Shown: positions 14,613 through 22,555, counted from the stretch's first letter. The stretch is 34,011 nt of DNA from Chloroflexota bacterium (GCA_023395675.1 JAEWYL010000107.1:1-34011), one strand, 5' to 3'. Notes: a model not told the origin generated them from the sequence alone. Translations and numbers: made by a program.

Positions 14613-15598
14613 AGTACGCCTACTTCCCCGGCTGCTCCCTGGAGAAGAACGCGAGCGCATACCATGTCTCGGCGATGGCGGCTACCAGGCCCTTCGGGGT
14701 GGAGTTCGCCGAAGTGGATGACTGGAACTGCTGCGGGGCGACGGAGTATATCGCCCTGAACCTGATGGCCGCCTATACCCTGGTCACCCGCAATCTGGCC
14801 CTGACCGCCCAGATGCAGGACCTGGAAGCGGACCGGGCCGGGATGAAACAGCTCGTCGCGCCCTGCTCGGCCTGTTTCCTGAACCTGAGCAAGGTGGAGA
14901 AATACCTGTGCGACTCCCCCAGCCTGAATAGCAAGGTCAACGAAGCTCTGGCGGCGGGCGGTATGCACTACGACCCGGGCGGGCTGAGAGTGCGCCACCT
15001 GCTGGACGTGATCGTCAACGATATCGGCCTGGAGACGGTCGCAGCTAAGGTGACGAACCCCCTGAAGGGCCTGCGCATCGCCCCGTATTACGGCTGCCTG
15101 ATCGTGCGCCCGGCTTTCCAGGGCGTCTTCGACGACCACGAGCAGCCCACCAGCCTGGACCGGTTGGTGGAGACTCTCGGGGCCGAGGTGGTGGATTTCT
15201 CCATGAAGGCGCAGTGCTGCGGCGGGCACATGACCCAGATCAGCCAGCCGGTCGCCATGGAGATGCTGCGGCGCATCTTCAAAAACGCCGAAGACTCGCA
15301 GGCCGACCTGATCGTCACCCTGTGCCCGATGTGCCAGCTCAACCTGGATGCCTATCAGGGCGACGTAAACCGCTACTTCCGCACCAAATTCAACCTGCCC
15401 GTGCTGTACTTCACCCAGTTAATGGGGCTGGCGCTGGGCATCCCGGCGGATGAGCTCGAGATCGGCAAAGAGTTCGTGGACGCCCGCCCGGCCCTGGCAC
15501 GCATCGGTCAGGAGCACGAGGTTGAGGGTCCGCCGGGGAAGAAGAAACGGCCGTCGAAAGAGGCGCTTCCGATGCCGGGCATGACAGAGGGAAGGTGA
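14609..15598 (+). CDS. hdrB: heterodisulfide reductase subunit B
   Basis: HdrB holds the catalytic non-cubane iron-sulfur clusters that reduce a disulfide in methanogens. The 329-residue protein has both Cys-rich CCG domains complete: C9, C41-C42, C86-x2-C89 and C163, C203-C204, C239-x2-C242. All ligands known from the methanogen enzyme are thus present, and a disulfide-type substrate is plausible. Bacteria outside methanogens lack coenzyme M and B as far as known, so the real acceptor is open. The C-terminal 35 residues are Lys/Pro-rich and seem to be a local extension. It overlaps hdrC by ATGA and ends three bases before hdrA. Confidence 0.93.
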   Translation: MKYAYFPGCSLEKNASAYHVSAMAATRPFGVEFAEVDDWNCCGATEYIALNLMAAYTLVTRNLALTAQMQDLEADRAGMKQLVAPCSACFLNLSKVEKYLCDSPSLNSKVNEALAAGGMHYDPGGLRVRHLLDVIVNDIGLETVAAKVTNPLKGLRIAPYYGCLIVRPAFQGVFDDHEQPTSLDRLVETLGAEVVDFSMKAQCCGGHMTQISQPVAMEMLRRIFKNAEDSQADLIVTLCPMCQLNLDAYQGDVNRYFRTKFNLPVLYFTQLMGLALGIPADELEIGKEFVDARPALARIGQEHEVEGPPGKKKRPSKEALPMPGMTEGR

Positions 15599-15601
15599 GC
15601 G

Positions 15602-17605
15602 ATGACCGAGGAAAGAATCGGGGTTTACGTCTGTCACTGCGGCAGCAATATTGCCGGCACCGTGGACGTGGAGGAGGTGGCTCGCTGGGCCGGTGAGGAG
15701 CTGCGCGGGCGGGGCGTGGTCATCTCCAGAGATTACAAGTTCATGTGCTCGAGCCTGGGACAGGAGCTGATCGAGAAAGATATCAAAGAGCTGGGCCTGA
15801 CCCGGGTGGTGGTCGCCGCCTGCTCCCCCCACCTGCACGAGAATACCTTCCGCACGGCGGCGAAAAACGCGGGCCTGAACCCCTACCTGTGCGACCTGGT
15901 CTCAATCCGCGAGCAGGTCTCCTGGGTGCACCCGGATAAAGCTGCCGGCACGGAAAAATCCAAGGCGGTGCTGGCGGGCGGGGTGGAACGGGTGCTCCAC
16001 AACGAGGCGCTGGAGCCGCTGCACGTGCCCATTCACCCCGCCACTCTGGTGGTGGGCGCGGGCATCGCCGGTATCCAGGCTGCGCTGGAGATTGCGGACG
16101 CGGGCTTCCCCGTCATCCTGGTGGAGCGCGAGCCCTCCATCGGCGGGCATATGTCCCAGTTCGACAAGACCTTCCCCACCCTGGACTGCTCCGCCTGCAT
16201 CCTCACCCCCCGCATGGTCTCCGCCGGGACGCACCCGAACATCAGCCTTTATACCTATGCGGAAGTGACCCGGGTGGACGGCTACGTGGGGAATTTCACC
16301 GTCACCATCAAGCAGAAAGCCCGCTCGGTGGATACCGAGCTGTGCACCGGCTGCGGCATCTGCCAGGAGAAGTGCCCCAAAAAGGTGATTGACGATATCT
16401 ACGAAGCGGGGCTGGGCTACCGCAAAGCCGTCTATACCCCCTTCCCCCAGGCGGTGCCCAAGTACCCGGTGATTGACCGGGAGAACTGCACTTACTTTAT
16501 CAAGGGCACCTGCAAAGCCTGCGAAAAGTTCTGCCCCACCGAGGCGATTGTCTTCGACCAGGAGGACGAGTACATCACCCTGGAGGCCGGCAATATCATC
16601 CTCGCCACCGGCTTCGACCTGTACGATGCCCGGAAAATCGGGCAGTACGGCTACGGGCGGCTGCCGAACGTGTTCACCAGCCTGGAGTTCGAGCGCCTGA
16701 CCAATGCCGCCGGGCCGACCAACGGGCGCATCGTCCTGCGCGATGGGGTGACCGAGCCGAAATCGGTGGGCATTATCCACTGCGCCGGCAGCCGGGACCT
16801 CAATCACAACAACTACTGTTCCAGCATCTGCTGCATGCAGAGCCTGAAATTTGCCCACCTGGTGCACGAGCGCATCGGGGCCGAGGTGTACAACTTCTAC
16901 ATTGATATGCGCACGGCAGCTAAAGCCTACGACGAGTTCTACCAGCGCGTGCTCGAGGAGGGGGTCCACTTCGTGCGCGGGCGGGTGGCCGAGGTGACGG
17001 ACGCCGCCTGGGGACCGGATGAGGAGGGCAGCCTGGTGATCCAGGTGGAGAACACCCTCATCGGGCAGCAGCAGCGCATCCCGGTGGATATGGTGATCCT
17101 CTCCGCCGCGCTCGTGCCCCGGGCCGACCACAAAGAGCTGGCCCAGCTCTTCGGCATCTCCTGCAGCTCGGACGGCTGGCTGATCGAGCGCCATCCCAAG
17201 CTCGACCCGGTGGCCACCATGACCGAGGGGATCTTCATCGCCGGCTGTGTCCAGGGTCCCAAAGACATCCCCGCCAGCGTGGCCCAGGGGGCGGCAGCCG
17301 CCGCCCGGGTGCTCGGGCGCATCCAGCAGAAAGAGATCGCCCTGGAGCCGGTGCGGGCCAGCGTGAACCAGGACCAGTGCTCCGGCTGCCGCATCTGCAA
17401 CAACCTGTGTCCCTTCAACGCCATCACCTTCATCGAGGACCGCATGGTCTCCGAGGTAAACCCTGCGCTCTGCCAGGGCTGCGGCACCTGCGTGGCCGCC
17501 TGCCCGGCCGGAGCGATCAGCGGCACCGTGTTCAGCAACGAGCAGGTACTGGCCCAGATCGAGGGCCTGCTGCTGCTGAACCTGCCGCAGGCTGAAGCCG
17601 CCTGA
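15602..17605 (+). CDS. hdrA: heterodisulfide reductase subunit A, electron-bifurcating flavoprotein
   Basis: HdrA carries the FAD at which electrons from the hydrogenase are split between ferredoxin and HdrB. The 667-residue length is usual. An N-terminal domain (residues 1-130) has the motif YVCHCGSN and several further Cys. The FAD site is G152-A-G154-I-A-G157. An inserted ferredoxin domain has C248-x2-C251-x2-C254-x3-C258 and a second Cys set (FIKGTCKACEKFCP). The C-terminal ferredoxin domain has C593-x2-C596-x2-C599-x3-C603 and C624-x2-C627-x2-C630-x3-C634. No selenocysteine codon is needed. Nothing is truncated. The location just before mvhD agrees with HdrA docking to MvhD. Confidence 0.95.
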   Translation: MTEERIGVYVCHCGSNIAGTVDVEEVARWAGEELRGRGVVISRDYKFMCSSLGQELIEKDIKELGLTRVVVAACSPHLHENTFRTAAKNAGLNPYLCDLVSIREQVSWVHPDKAAGTEKSKAVLAGGVERVLHNEALEPLHVPIHPATLVVGAGIAGIQAALEIADAGFPVILVEREPSIGGHMSQFDKTFPTLDCSACILTPRMVSAGTHPNISLYTYAEVTRVDGYVGNFTVTIKQKARSVDTELCTGCGICQEKCPKKVIDDIYEAGLGYRKAVYTPFPQAVPKYPVIDRENCTYFIKGTCKACEKFCPTEAIVFDQEDEYITLEAGNIILATGFDLYDARKIGQYGYGRLPNVFTSLEFERLTNAAGPTNGRIVLRDGVTEPKSVGIIHCAGSRDLNHNNYCSSICCMQSLKFAHLVHERIGAEVYNFYIDMRTAAKAYDEFYQRVLEEGVHFVRGRVAEVTDAAWGPDEEGSLVIQVENTLIGQQQRIPVDMVILSAALVPRADHKELAQLFGISCSSDGWLIERHPKLDPVATMTEGIFIAGCVQGPKDIPASVAQGAAAAARVLGRIQQKEIALEPVRASVNQDQCSGCRICNNLCPFNAITFIEDRMVSEVNPALCQGCGTCVAACPAGAISGTVFSNEQVLAQIEGLLLLNLPQAEAA

Positions 17606-17673
17606 CGCTGGGCGCAGGACAGGGCCGGGGCCGCCCCCCCTGCCCGCCGTCCCGCCCAAAATGGAGGAACTCT

Positions 17674-18162
17674 ATGTCAGACGAGAAAACATTTGAGCCC
17701 GTCATCATCGGCTTCACCTGCAACTGGTGCAGCTACCGGGCAGCCGACCTGGCAGGTACGGCGCGGGTGAAATACCCGCCCAATATTCGCCTGGTGCGCC
17801 TGATGTGCTCCGGGCGGCTGGACCCGACCTTTGTGCTCAAGGCCTTCGCCGGGGGAGCCGACGGCGTGCTGGTCACCGGCTGCCACCCGGGCGAGTGCCA
17901 CTATATTGACCAGAACTATAAGGCCCTGCGCCGCTTCCTGCTGCTCAGGCGGACCCTCAAGGCGCTGGGGGTGGAAGAGGGGCGTCTCAAGCTGGTCTGG
18001 GCCAGCGCGGCCGAGGGGGTCAGGCTGGCTCAGGAGATCAGCCGCATGGTGGAAGAGGTGCGCGCCCTGGGTCCGCTGCACTGGCCCGACTGGAAGAACG
18101 GGGACCCGGGCGGCGTGTTGGAGCCGCCGCCGGACGGCGGGGTAAAGGAGGTAGTGGCATGA
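17674..18162 (+). CDS. mvhD: MvhD/FlpD-type [2Fe-2S] protein linking hydrogenase to HdrA
   Basis: MvhD binds a [2Fe-2S] cluster and bridges the MvhAG hydrogenase with HdrA. The 162-residue protein shows the family Cys pattern: C16-N-W-C19-S-Y, a Cys in MCSGR, and GCHPGECHY in the middle. The length fits free-standing MvhD (about 140 residues), not a fusion with HdrA. GGAGG lies seven bases upstream of the ATG, 68 bases after hdrA. The next gene overlaps by ATGA, so production of MvhD and the small hydrogenase subunit is probably coupled. Confidence 0.93.
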   Translation: MSDEKTFEPVIIGFTCNWCSYRAADLAGTARVKYPPNIRLVRLMCSGRLDPTFVLKAFAGGADGVLVTGCHPGECHYIDQNYKALRRFLLLRRTLKALGVEEGRLKLVWASAAEGVRLAQEISRMVEEVRALGPLHWPDWKNGDPGGVLEPPPDGGVKEVVA

Positions 18163-19244
18163 GCGCGCAGACGGCCGCCGGCGCAAAGCCGAAATTTGCC
18201 ATGTATTGGGCCTCATCCTGTGGGGGCTGCGAGATTGCGGTGCTCAATATCCACGAGAAGATCCTGGAGGTGGACGCCAACTTCGAGGTGGTCTTCTGGC
18301 CCGTGGCGATGGACGCGAAATACAAAGATGTGGAGGCCCTTCCGGACGGGTCCATCCTGCTCACCTTCTTCAACGGAGGCATCCGCAACAGCGAGAACGA
18401 GGAGATCGCCCACCTGCTGCGGCGCAAATCGCAGATCCTGGTCGCTTTTGGGTCCTGCGCCTGCGAGGGCTGCATCCCCGGTCTGGCGAACCTGAGCTCG
18501 CCCCAGGCGATCTTCGACACCGTCTACGGTACGGACACCACCGAAAACCCAGAGGGCGCCCGCCCGCAGCCGGTCTTCTCCGTGCCCGAGGGGGAGCTGT
18601 TCCTCCCCAGCTTTTACCCGGTGCTGAAGACCCTGGATCAGGTGGCGCCGGTGGATTATTACCTGCCCGGCTGTCCCCCCGAATCGCACCAGATCGCGGC
18701 GGTGATTGACCACGTGATCGCGGTGCTGCAGGGCAAAGCCGAGCTGCCCCCGCCGGGCGCGGTGCTGGGCGCCGGGAACTCGACCGTCTGCGACGAGTGC
18801 GAGCGCGTGCGCGGCGAGAAAAAGATCCGCCAGTTCGTGCGCAGCCAGGATATCCAACCGGACCCGGCGCTCTGCCTGCTGGAGCAGGGGGTGCCCTGCA
18901 ACGGGGTCGCCACCCGCAGCGGCTGCGGGGCGCGCTGCCCCTCGGCAGGCGCCCAGTGTATCGGCTGCTACGGCCCGGCGCCCGGCGTGGTGGATTACGG
19001 GGCGCGGCTGATCGCCTCCTTCGCCTCGGTCATTGACAGCGGCGATGCGGAGGAGATCGAGCGCATCCTGGACGGCATCCCCGACCCGGCCGGGCAGTTC
19101 TACCGCTTTAACCTGGCGGGCTCGCTCCTGCGGGCCGCGGCGCCGGCCTGGAAGGCGCTGGCGAACGTCTCTCGCAGCGGCGGCGGCGATCAGGCCGGAC
19201 CCCTGTCACTGGCCCAACCGCCCGAGAAAGCAGCGCTCGGGTGA
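18159..19244 (+). CDS. mvhG: group 3 [NiFe] hydrogenase small subunit (MvhG type)
   Basis: This 361-residue protein carries the iron-sulfur relay of the soluble hydrogenase. The proximal cluster ligands are C21-G-G-C24, a Cys in FGSCACEGC and one in LPGCPPES. The C-terminal half has further Cys groups (CDECER, a Cys in LLEQGVPCNG, and CGARCPSAGAQCIGCYG) for two more clusters. No Tat signal peptide is present, so the enzyme is cytoplasmic. The last 50 residues are low-complexity and Gly/Ala-rich, which is longer than in methanogen MvhG. The gene is 80 bases before mvhA, a spacing larger than elsewhere in the operon. Confidence 0.92.
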   Translation: MSAQTAAGAKPKFAMYWASSCGGCEIAVLNIHEKILEVDANFEVVFWPVAMDAKYKDVEALPDGSILLTFFNGGIRNSENEEIAHLLRRKSQILVAFGSCACEGCIPGLANLSSPQAIFDTVYGTDTTENPEGARPQPVFSVPEGELFLPSFYPVLKTLDQVAPVDYYLPGCPPESHQIAAVIDHVIAVLQGKAELPPPGAVLGAGNSTVCDECERVRGEKKIRQFVRSQDIQPDPALCLLEQGVPCNGVATRSGCGARCPSAGAQCIGCYGPAPGVVDYGARLIASFASVIDSGDAEEIERILDGIPDPAGQFYRFNLAGSLLRAAAPAWKALANVSRSGGGDQAGPLSLAQPPEKAALG

Positions 19245-19324
19245 CCCTTGCAGACGGATCCGGGCCGGCAGCCAGCCCTTCTCCCACGCCGGGCAGGCTG
19301 CCGGACCTCTGAATGGAGGACTCT

Positions 19325-20827
19325 ATGCAGAGAATCACAATTGATCCTATCACCCGGCTGGAGGGGCATGGAAAAATCGAGATCTTCCTGGACGACGAAG
19401 GGGAGGTAGCCAACACCTACTTCCAGATCCCAGAGCTGCGCGGTTTCGAGCGCTTCTGCGTCGGCAGGCCGGTCGAGGAGATGCCCCTGCTCACCAACCG
19501 AATCTGCGGGGTGTGCCCGGAGGCCCATCACATGGCAGCCGCCAAAGCCGCCGACGCGGTGTATGGGGTGATCCCGCCGCCGGCGGCGAAAAAGCTGCGC
19601 GAGCTGCTCTACAGCGCGTTCTATTTTACCGACCACACCACGCATTTCTACGCCCTGGCAGGCCCGGACTTCGTGATGGGCCCCGACGCCCCGGTCGCCG
19701 AGCGCAATATCCTGGGCGTGATCCACAAAGTGGGCCTGGAGATCGGCGGGCAGGTAATCCAGGCGCGCAAGTTCGGCCATGCTGTGGTAGAGATCATCGG
19801 CGGGCGCAAGGTGCACCCCTGCACCAGCATCCCGGGCGGGCTGACCAAAGGCATTACCGAGGAGCAGCGCCAGGAGATCGAGCGCATGGGCCGCTGGGGG
19901 GTGGAGTTCGCCCGTTTCAGCCTCAAGCTCTTCAACGATATCGTGCTGCAAAACCAGATGTACGTGGACCTGATCCTGGGCGACATCTATACGCACCGCA
20001 CCTATTATATCGGGATGGTGGACGAGAATAATAAGGTGAACTTTTACGACGGGCTCGTCTCCGTCGTCGCCCCGGACGGGGAGCGCCTCGGCAAATACGG
20101 CCCCTCCGAGTACCAGGACTGGATCGCGGAGCGGGTGATGCCCTGGACCTATCTGAAATACCCCTATCTGAAAAAGGTCGGGTGGAAGGGACTGGTGGAC
20201 GGGAAGGATTCGGGGGTCTATATGGCGACGCCGCTCTCGCGCCTCAATGCCGCCAACGGTATGGCCACCCCCGCCGCCCAGGAAGAATACGAGAAGTTCT
20301 ACGCTACCCTGGTCCAGGCGGAGGGGGAGCGCTTCAGCGGGACCGGCACGACCAAGGTGATCCATTCCCGCCTCGCCACCCACTGGGCCCGCCTGATCGA
20401 GCTGCTCTACGCCGCCGAGCGCTGGGTGGAGCTGGCGACCGACCCGGAGATCACCTCGCCGCATATCCACACCGCCCCGGTGGAGACGCCGCGCGAAGGG
20501 GTGGGCATCGTGGAGGCGCCGCGCGGCACCCTCACCCACCACTACCGCACCGACGAGCGCGGCATTGTCACCCAGGCGAACCTGATCGTGGGCACCACCA
20601 ACAATTACGCCCCCATCAGCATGTCTATCCAGAAAGCCGCCCAGAGCCTGATTACAAAAGGGACCGTGGTGACGGAAGGGCTCCTGAACCGGGTCGAGAT
20701 GGCCTTCCGGGCTTACGATCCCTGCTTTGGCTGCGCCACGCACTCGCTGCCCGGGCAGATGCCGCTCCAGGTCACCATCCACGATGCGCAGGGGAACCCG
20801 GTAGAGATTCTGCGGCAGCATTGTTAA
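19325..20827 (+). CDS. mvhA: group 3 [NiFe] hydrogenase large subunit (MvhA type)
   Basis: The 500-residue catalytic subunit oxidises H2 and feeds the Hdr complex. The nickel ligands are present in R59-I-C61-G-V-C64 and D465-P-C467-F-G-C470. The motif continues as ATH473-S, where large subunits of this kind are cut after His; about 27 residues would be removed. ATG 19325 is chosen because GGAGG lies directly upstream and the next Met-led sequence (MQRITIDPITRLEGHGK) matches the usual N-terminus. With MvhG and MvhD it should form the H2-oxidising half of an MvhADG-HdrABC complex. The group 3 call (3c) is by context and pattern. Confidence 0.94.
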   Translation: MQRITIDPITRLEGHGKIEIFLDDEGEVANTYFQIPELRGFERFCVGRPVEEMPLLTNRICGVCPEAHHMAAAKAADAVYGVIPPPAAKKLRELLYSAFYFTDHTTHFYALAGPDFVMGPDAPVAERNILGVIHKVGLEIGGQVIQARKFGHAVVEIIGGRKVHPCTSIPGGLTKGITEEQRQEIERMGRWGVEFARFSLKLFNDIVLQNQMYVDLILGDIYTHRTYYIGMVDENNKVNFYDGLVSVVAPDGERLGKYGPSEYQDWIAERVMPWTYLKYPYLKKVGWKGLVDGKDSGVYMATPLSRLNAANGMATPAAQEEYEKFYATLVQAEGERFSGTGTTKVIHSRLATHWARLIELLYAAERWVELATDPEITSPHIHTAPVETPREGVGIVEAPRGTLTHHYRTDERGIVTQANLIVGTTNNYAPISMSIQKAAQSLITKGTVVTEGLLNRVEMAFRAYDPCFGCATHSLPGQMPLQVTIHDAQGNPVEILRQHC

Positions 20828-20832
20828 GGGAA

Positions 20833-20860
20833 TGGGCAGCCCGGAATCGAGGGCTGCCCA
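20833..20860 (+). other. intercistronic hairpin between mvhA and protease gene
   Basis: A perfect 10-bp stem (20833-20842 with 20851-20860) with an eight-base loop lies six bases after the mvhA stop. No T-run follows, so it is more likely a 3'-end stabiliser or processing site than a terminator. It could lower expression of the protease relative to mvhA. Confidence 0.5.
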
Positions 20861-20880
20861 ACCGGTACCGGAAAAACACG

Positions 20881-21387
20881 ATGAAGGCAGCAGGTACGAT
20901 CGTTATCGGTTTGGGAAACCCGATCCTGGGCGACGACGGTGTGGGCTGGCAGGTGGCGGAGGGCGTACGCGCGGCTCTCCGGCGCACCGGTCCGGCAGAT
21001 TCGCGCCGGGCGGGTCCGGTGGAGGTGGACAGCCTGTCGGTGGGGGGGCTGGCGCTGATGGAGCGGCTGATCGGCTACCGCAGGGCGATCCTGGTCGACG
21101 CCCTGGTAACCGGGGCTGTCCCGGGGCAGGTGTTCGTCTTCGCCCTGGAAGAGCTCCCGGACCACTCGGGCGGGCACATGAACTCCGCCCACGACACCAC
21201 CCTGGCAAACGCCCTGCGGGTGGGGCGCACGATGGGAGCGGTGCTTCCGGAACAGGTGCTTGTGGTCGGGGTAGAGGCGCGCAGCCTGTTCGAATTTGCA
21301 GAAGAGCTGACCCCGCAGGTGGCCGCGGCTGTTCCGTCAGCCGTGCAGGCGGTGCTGGACCTGCTCTTCCCGGACGGCGCCGGTTGA
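20881..21387 (+). CDS. hydrogenase maturation endopeptidase (HyaD/HycI superfamily)
   Basis: A 168-residue protease of the [NiFe] hydrogenase maturation type. The N-terminus has IGLGNPILGDDGVG near residues 8-21 with the first nickel-binding acid; LVDALV follows near residue 70 with the second; and GGHMNSAHDTTL near 100 has the His region. It lies directly after mvhA and probably removes the MvhA tail after H473. The ribosome site is weak and a hairpin separates it from mvhA, which suggests lower expression, suitable for an enzyme used once per subunit. It is distinct from the HycI-like protein at 12023-12580, so each hydrogenase has its own protease. Confidence 0.92.
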   Translation: MKAAGTIVIGLGNPILGDDGVGWQVAEGVRAALRRTGPADSRRAGPVEVDSLSVGGLALMERLIGYRRAILVDALVTGAVPGQVFVFALEELPDHSGGHMNSAHDTTLANALRVGRTMGAVLPEQVLVVGVEARSLFEFAEELTPQVAAAVPSAVQAVLDLLFPDGAG

Positions 21388-21402
21388 GCAATCCTGGTGG
21401 GG

Positions 21403-21426
21403 GAAATGGGCCGCGCGGCCCATTTC
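21403..21426. terminator. palindromic terminator-like hairpin after the protease gene
   Basis: A perfect 24-bp palindrome with GAAAT at one end and ATTTC at the other. The T-run is short, so read-through into the GNAT gene is likely. Confidence 0.55.
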
Positions 21427-21462
21427 TCCATCCTCAACAATCGAAGGAATGGAGGGAGGCCT

Positions 21463-22029
21463 ATGGTCACGAAAGAAGAGCTTATCTACAGGCAGGTGAT
21501 CACCCTGCGGGACGGGGCGCGGGTGCTCCTCCGCCCGCTCATTCCCTCCGACCGGCAGGCGCTGCTGGAGCTGTTCCAGGCGACCACCTACGATGAAAGG
21601 CGCCTGATGCGCCACAACATCAACGATCCCCAGGTGGTGAGCGCCTGGGCGGAGGAGATCAATTACGAGCAGGTCTTCCCGCTGGTGGCGGTGGTGAATG
21701 ACCGCCTGGTGGGCAACACCACCCTGCACTTCAACAGCGGGCACGCCCGCCACCGGGGCGAGGTGCGCATTTTCCTGGCGAAGGACTTCCGCCGCCGCGG
21801 CCTGGGGACGAAGATGCTCCAGGCGCTGGTGGACATCGCCCGGCGCAGGAGCCTGTACCTGCTGGAGATCCAGGTGCTGGCGGAGCAGGTGAACGATATC
21901 AAAGCCCTGCGCAAAGCCGGGTTCGAGGTCCAGTGCACCTTCGAGGACTACTACATGCTGCCGGACGGCGACCTGCGGGACGTGGTGCACATGCTTTACC
22001 CCTTACAAATCGCTGAGGGGGAGTTTTAA
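21463..22029 (+). CDS. GNAT-family N-acetyltransferase
   Basis: A 188-residue acetyltransferase of the Gcn5-related type. VRIFLAKDFRRRGLGTKMLQ (near residues 103-122) holds the R-R-x-G-L-G acetyl-CoA motif. The N-terminal part (VLLRPLIPSDRQALLELFQ, then DERRLMRHNIND) resembles the GNAT domains joined to acyl-CoA synthetase-like proteins. The ATG follows a GGAGGGAGG site. It is separated from the protease gene by a palindrome and closed by a strong terminator, so it may be the last gene of the Hdr-Mvh transcript. It is only a distant relative of the GNAT protein at 12789-13379. Substrate unknown. Confidence 0.85.
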   Translation: MVTKEELIYRQVITLRDGARVLLRPLIPSDRQALLELFQATTYDERRLMRHNINDPQVVSAWAEEINYEQVFPLVAVVNDRLVGNTTLHFNSGHARHRGEVRIFLAKDFRRRGLGTKMLQALVDIARRRSLYLLEIQVLAEQVNDIKALRKAGFEVQCTFEDYYMLPDGDLRDVVHMLYPLQIAEGEF

Positions 22030-22033
22030 GAAG

Positions 22034-22178
22034 TTATCCACAGGTGGCGCAGAGGAGCGTAGATCATCAATAAAAAGATGATGAGTGGGGCGTCTTCGGC
22101 GCTCCACTCATCATCTTATTTCGAATTGGTTGTGGATAGCCCTTCTAAGTTTAGAATCCGGGCGCAGCTTGATCCACA
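22034..22178. promoter_or_regulatory. three DnaA-box-like sequences
   Basis: TTATCCACA at 22034-22042 is a perfect DnaA box on the plus strand. TGTGGATAG at 22131-22139 is a one-mismatch box on the minus strand and TGATCCACA at 22170-22178 a one-mismatch box on the plus strand. They flank the terminator. No dnaA, dnaN or other origin gene is in the window, so an origin is not claimed; a DnaA-binding or chance cluster are the options. Confidence 0.3.
22075..22117 (+). terminator. terminator at the end of the hdr-mvh cluster
   Basis: An 18-bp stem (22075-22092 with 22100-22117), perfect but for one G-T pair, with a seven-base loop containing TTCG. A short T-rich tail follows (TATTTCG). Confidence 0.8.
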
Positions 22179-22344
22179 ATTCCAATAATGCTATTGATTC
22201 AGTTCTTAGAATCCGATTTTTGTTCTCTTTTAATTTCCCATTTCAGCACGATCGCAGCGGTTCTGTTCCATATTGGAGAAAGAATCGGTAAGAATTTTAG
22301 CAGAGAATGGCGGAATACCGTCCGGTATGACAGGCCATTGATCA

Positions 22345-22423
22345 CCAGGTGCAAGGCGCTGGCGGCGAGCGCCGCTGTCGGGGCTGGTAGGTCTTGCCCG
22401 CGGTGAAAGCGCCTCGCACCTGG
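22345..22423. ncRNA. candidate branched RNA fold or palindromic repeat element
   Basis: The ends form an outer stem of 15 pairs with one mismatch: CCAGGTGC-A-AGGCGCT (22345-22360) with AGCGCCT-C-GCACCTGG (22408-22423). Inside, GCGGC/GCCGC (22362-22375) and GGGC/GCCC (22381-22399) form two more hairpins, giving a three-way junction of 79 bases. No known class is recognised and no promoter is evident. It may instead be a dispersed palindromic repeat; a comparison with the rest of the genome would show this. Confidence 0.4.
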
Positions 22424-22462
22424 CTCTTCGGTGGAGGCACGTTTCCGGCCCGTGGCGGCCTT

Positions 22463-22483
22463 GGGGGAGGGACGGGGTGGGGG
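22463..22483 (+). other. G-quadruplex-type tract
   Basis: Four runs of three to five G separated by one or two bases (22463-22467, 22469-22471, 22474-22477, 22479-22483). The plus strand can in principle fold as a G-quadruplex. Its place next to a terminator and outside genes is notable; no function is claimed. Confidence 0.45.
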
Positions 22484-22518
22484 TTTGCCGTTGGGAAGGG
22501 GAGCTTCCACTAACAGGA

Positions 22519-22555
22519 AAAGACCCTAAAGGTCTTGGAGACCTTTAGGGTCTTT
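22519..22555. terminator. bidirectional intrinsic terminator of the aceK-secreted protein unit
   Basis: A perfect 17-bp stem (22519-22535 with 22539-22555) with a three-base loop. On the minus strand a run of four T follows, so it should end the transcript of the secreted protein gene. Confidence 0.85.

Larger units (their letters stand above)
22118..22518. other. intergenic region of mixed composition without a gene
   Basis: The first half (22140-22320) is AT-rich compared with its neighbours. The second half is very GC-rich and holds a branched fold and a G-rich tract. No reading frame in it has a ribosome site or protein-like composition; a frame on the minus strand reads as proline-rich low-complexity sequence. 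Confidence 0.6.

Noticed and set aside
15902..17659. A long minus-strand open frame opposite hdrA
   Set aside because: Antisense shadow of a confirmed HdrA gene, no ribosome site, no protein-like pattern.
19190..20821. A long minus-strand open frame opposite mvhA
   Set aside because: Same reason: mirror frame of a gene with intact [NiFe] motifs.
22030..22200. Replication origin suggested by DnaA-like boxes
   Set aside because: No dnaA, dnaN, gidA or parAB genes nearby and only one perfect box.
22199..22510. A 103-codon minus-strand frame in the intergenic region
   Set aside because: It covers the hairpins and the G-rich tract, has Pro-rich low-complexity sequence and no ribosome site.
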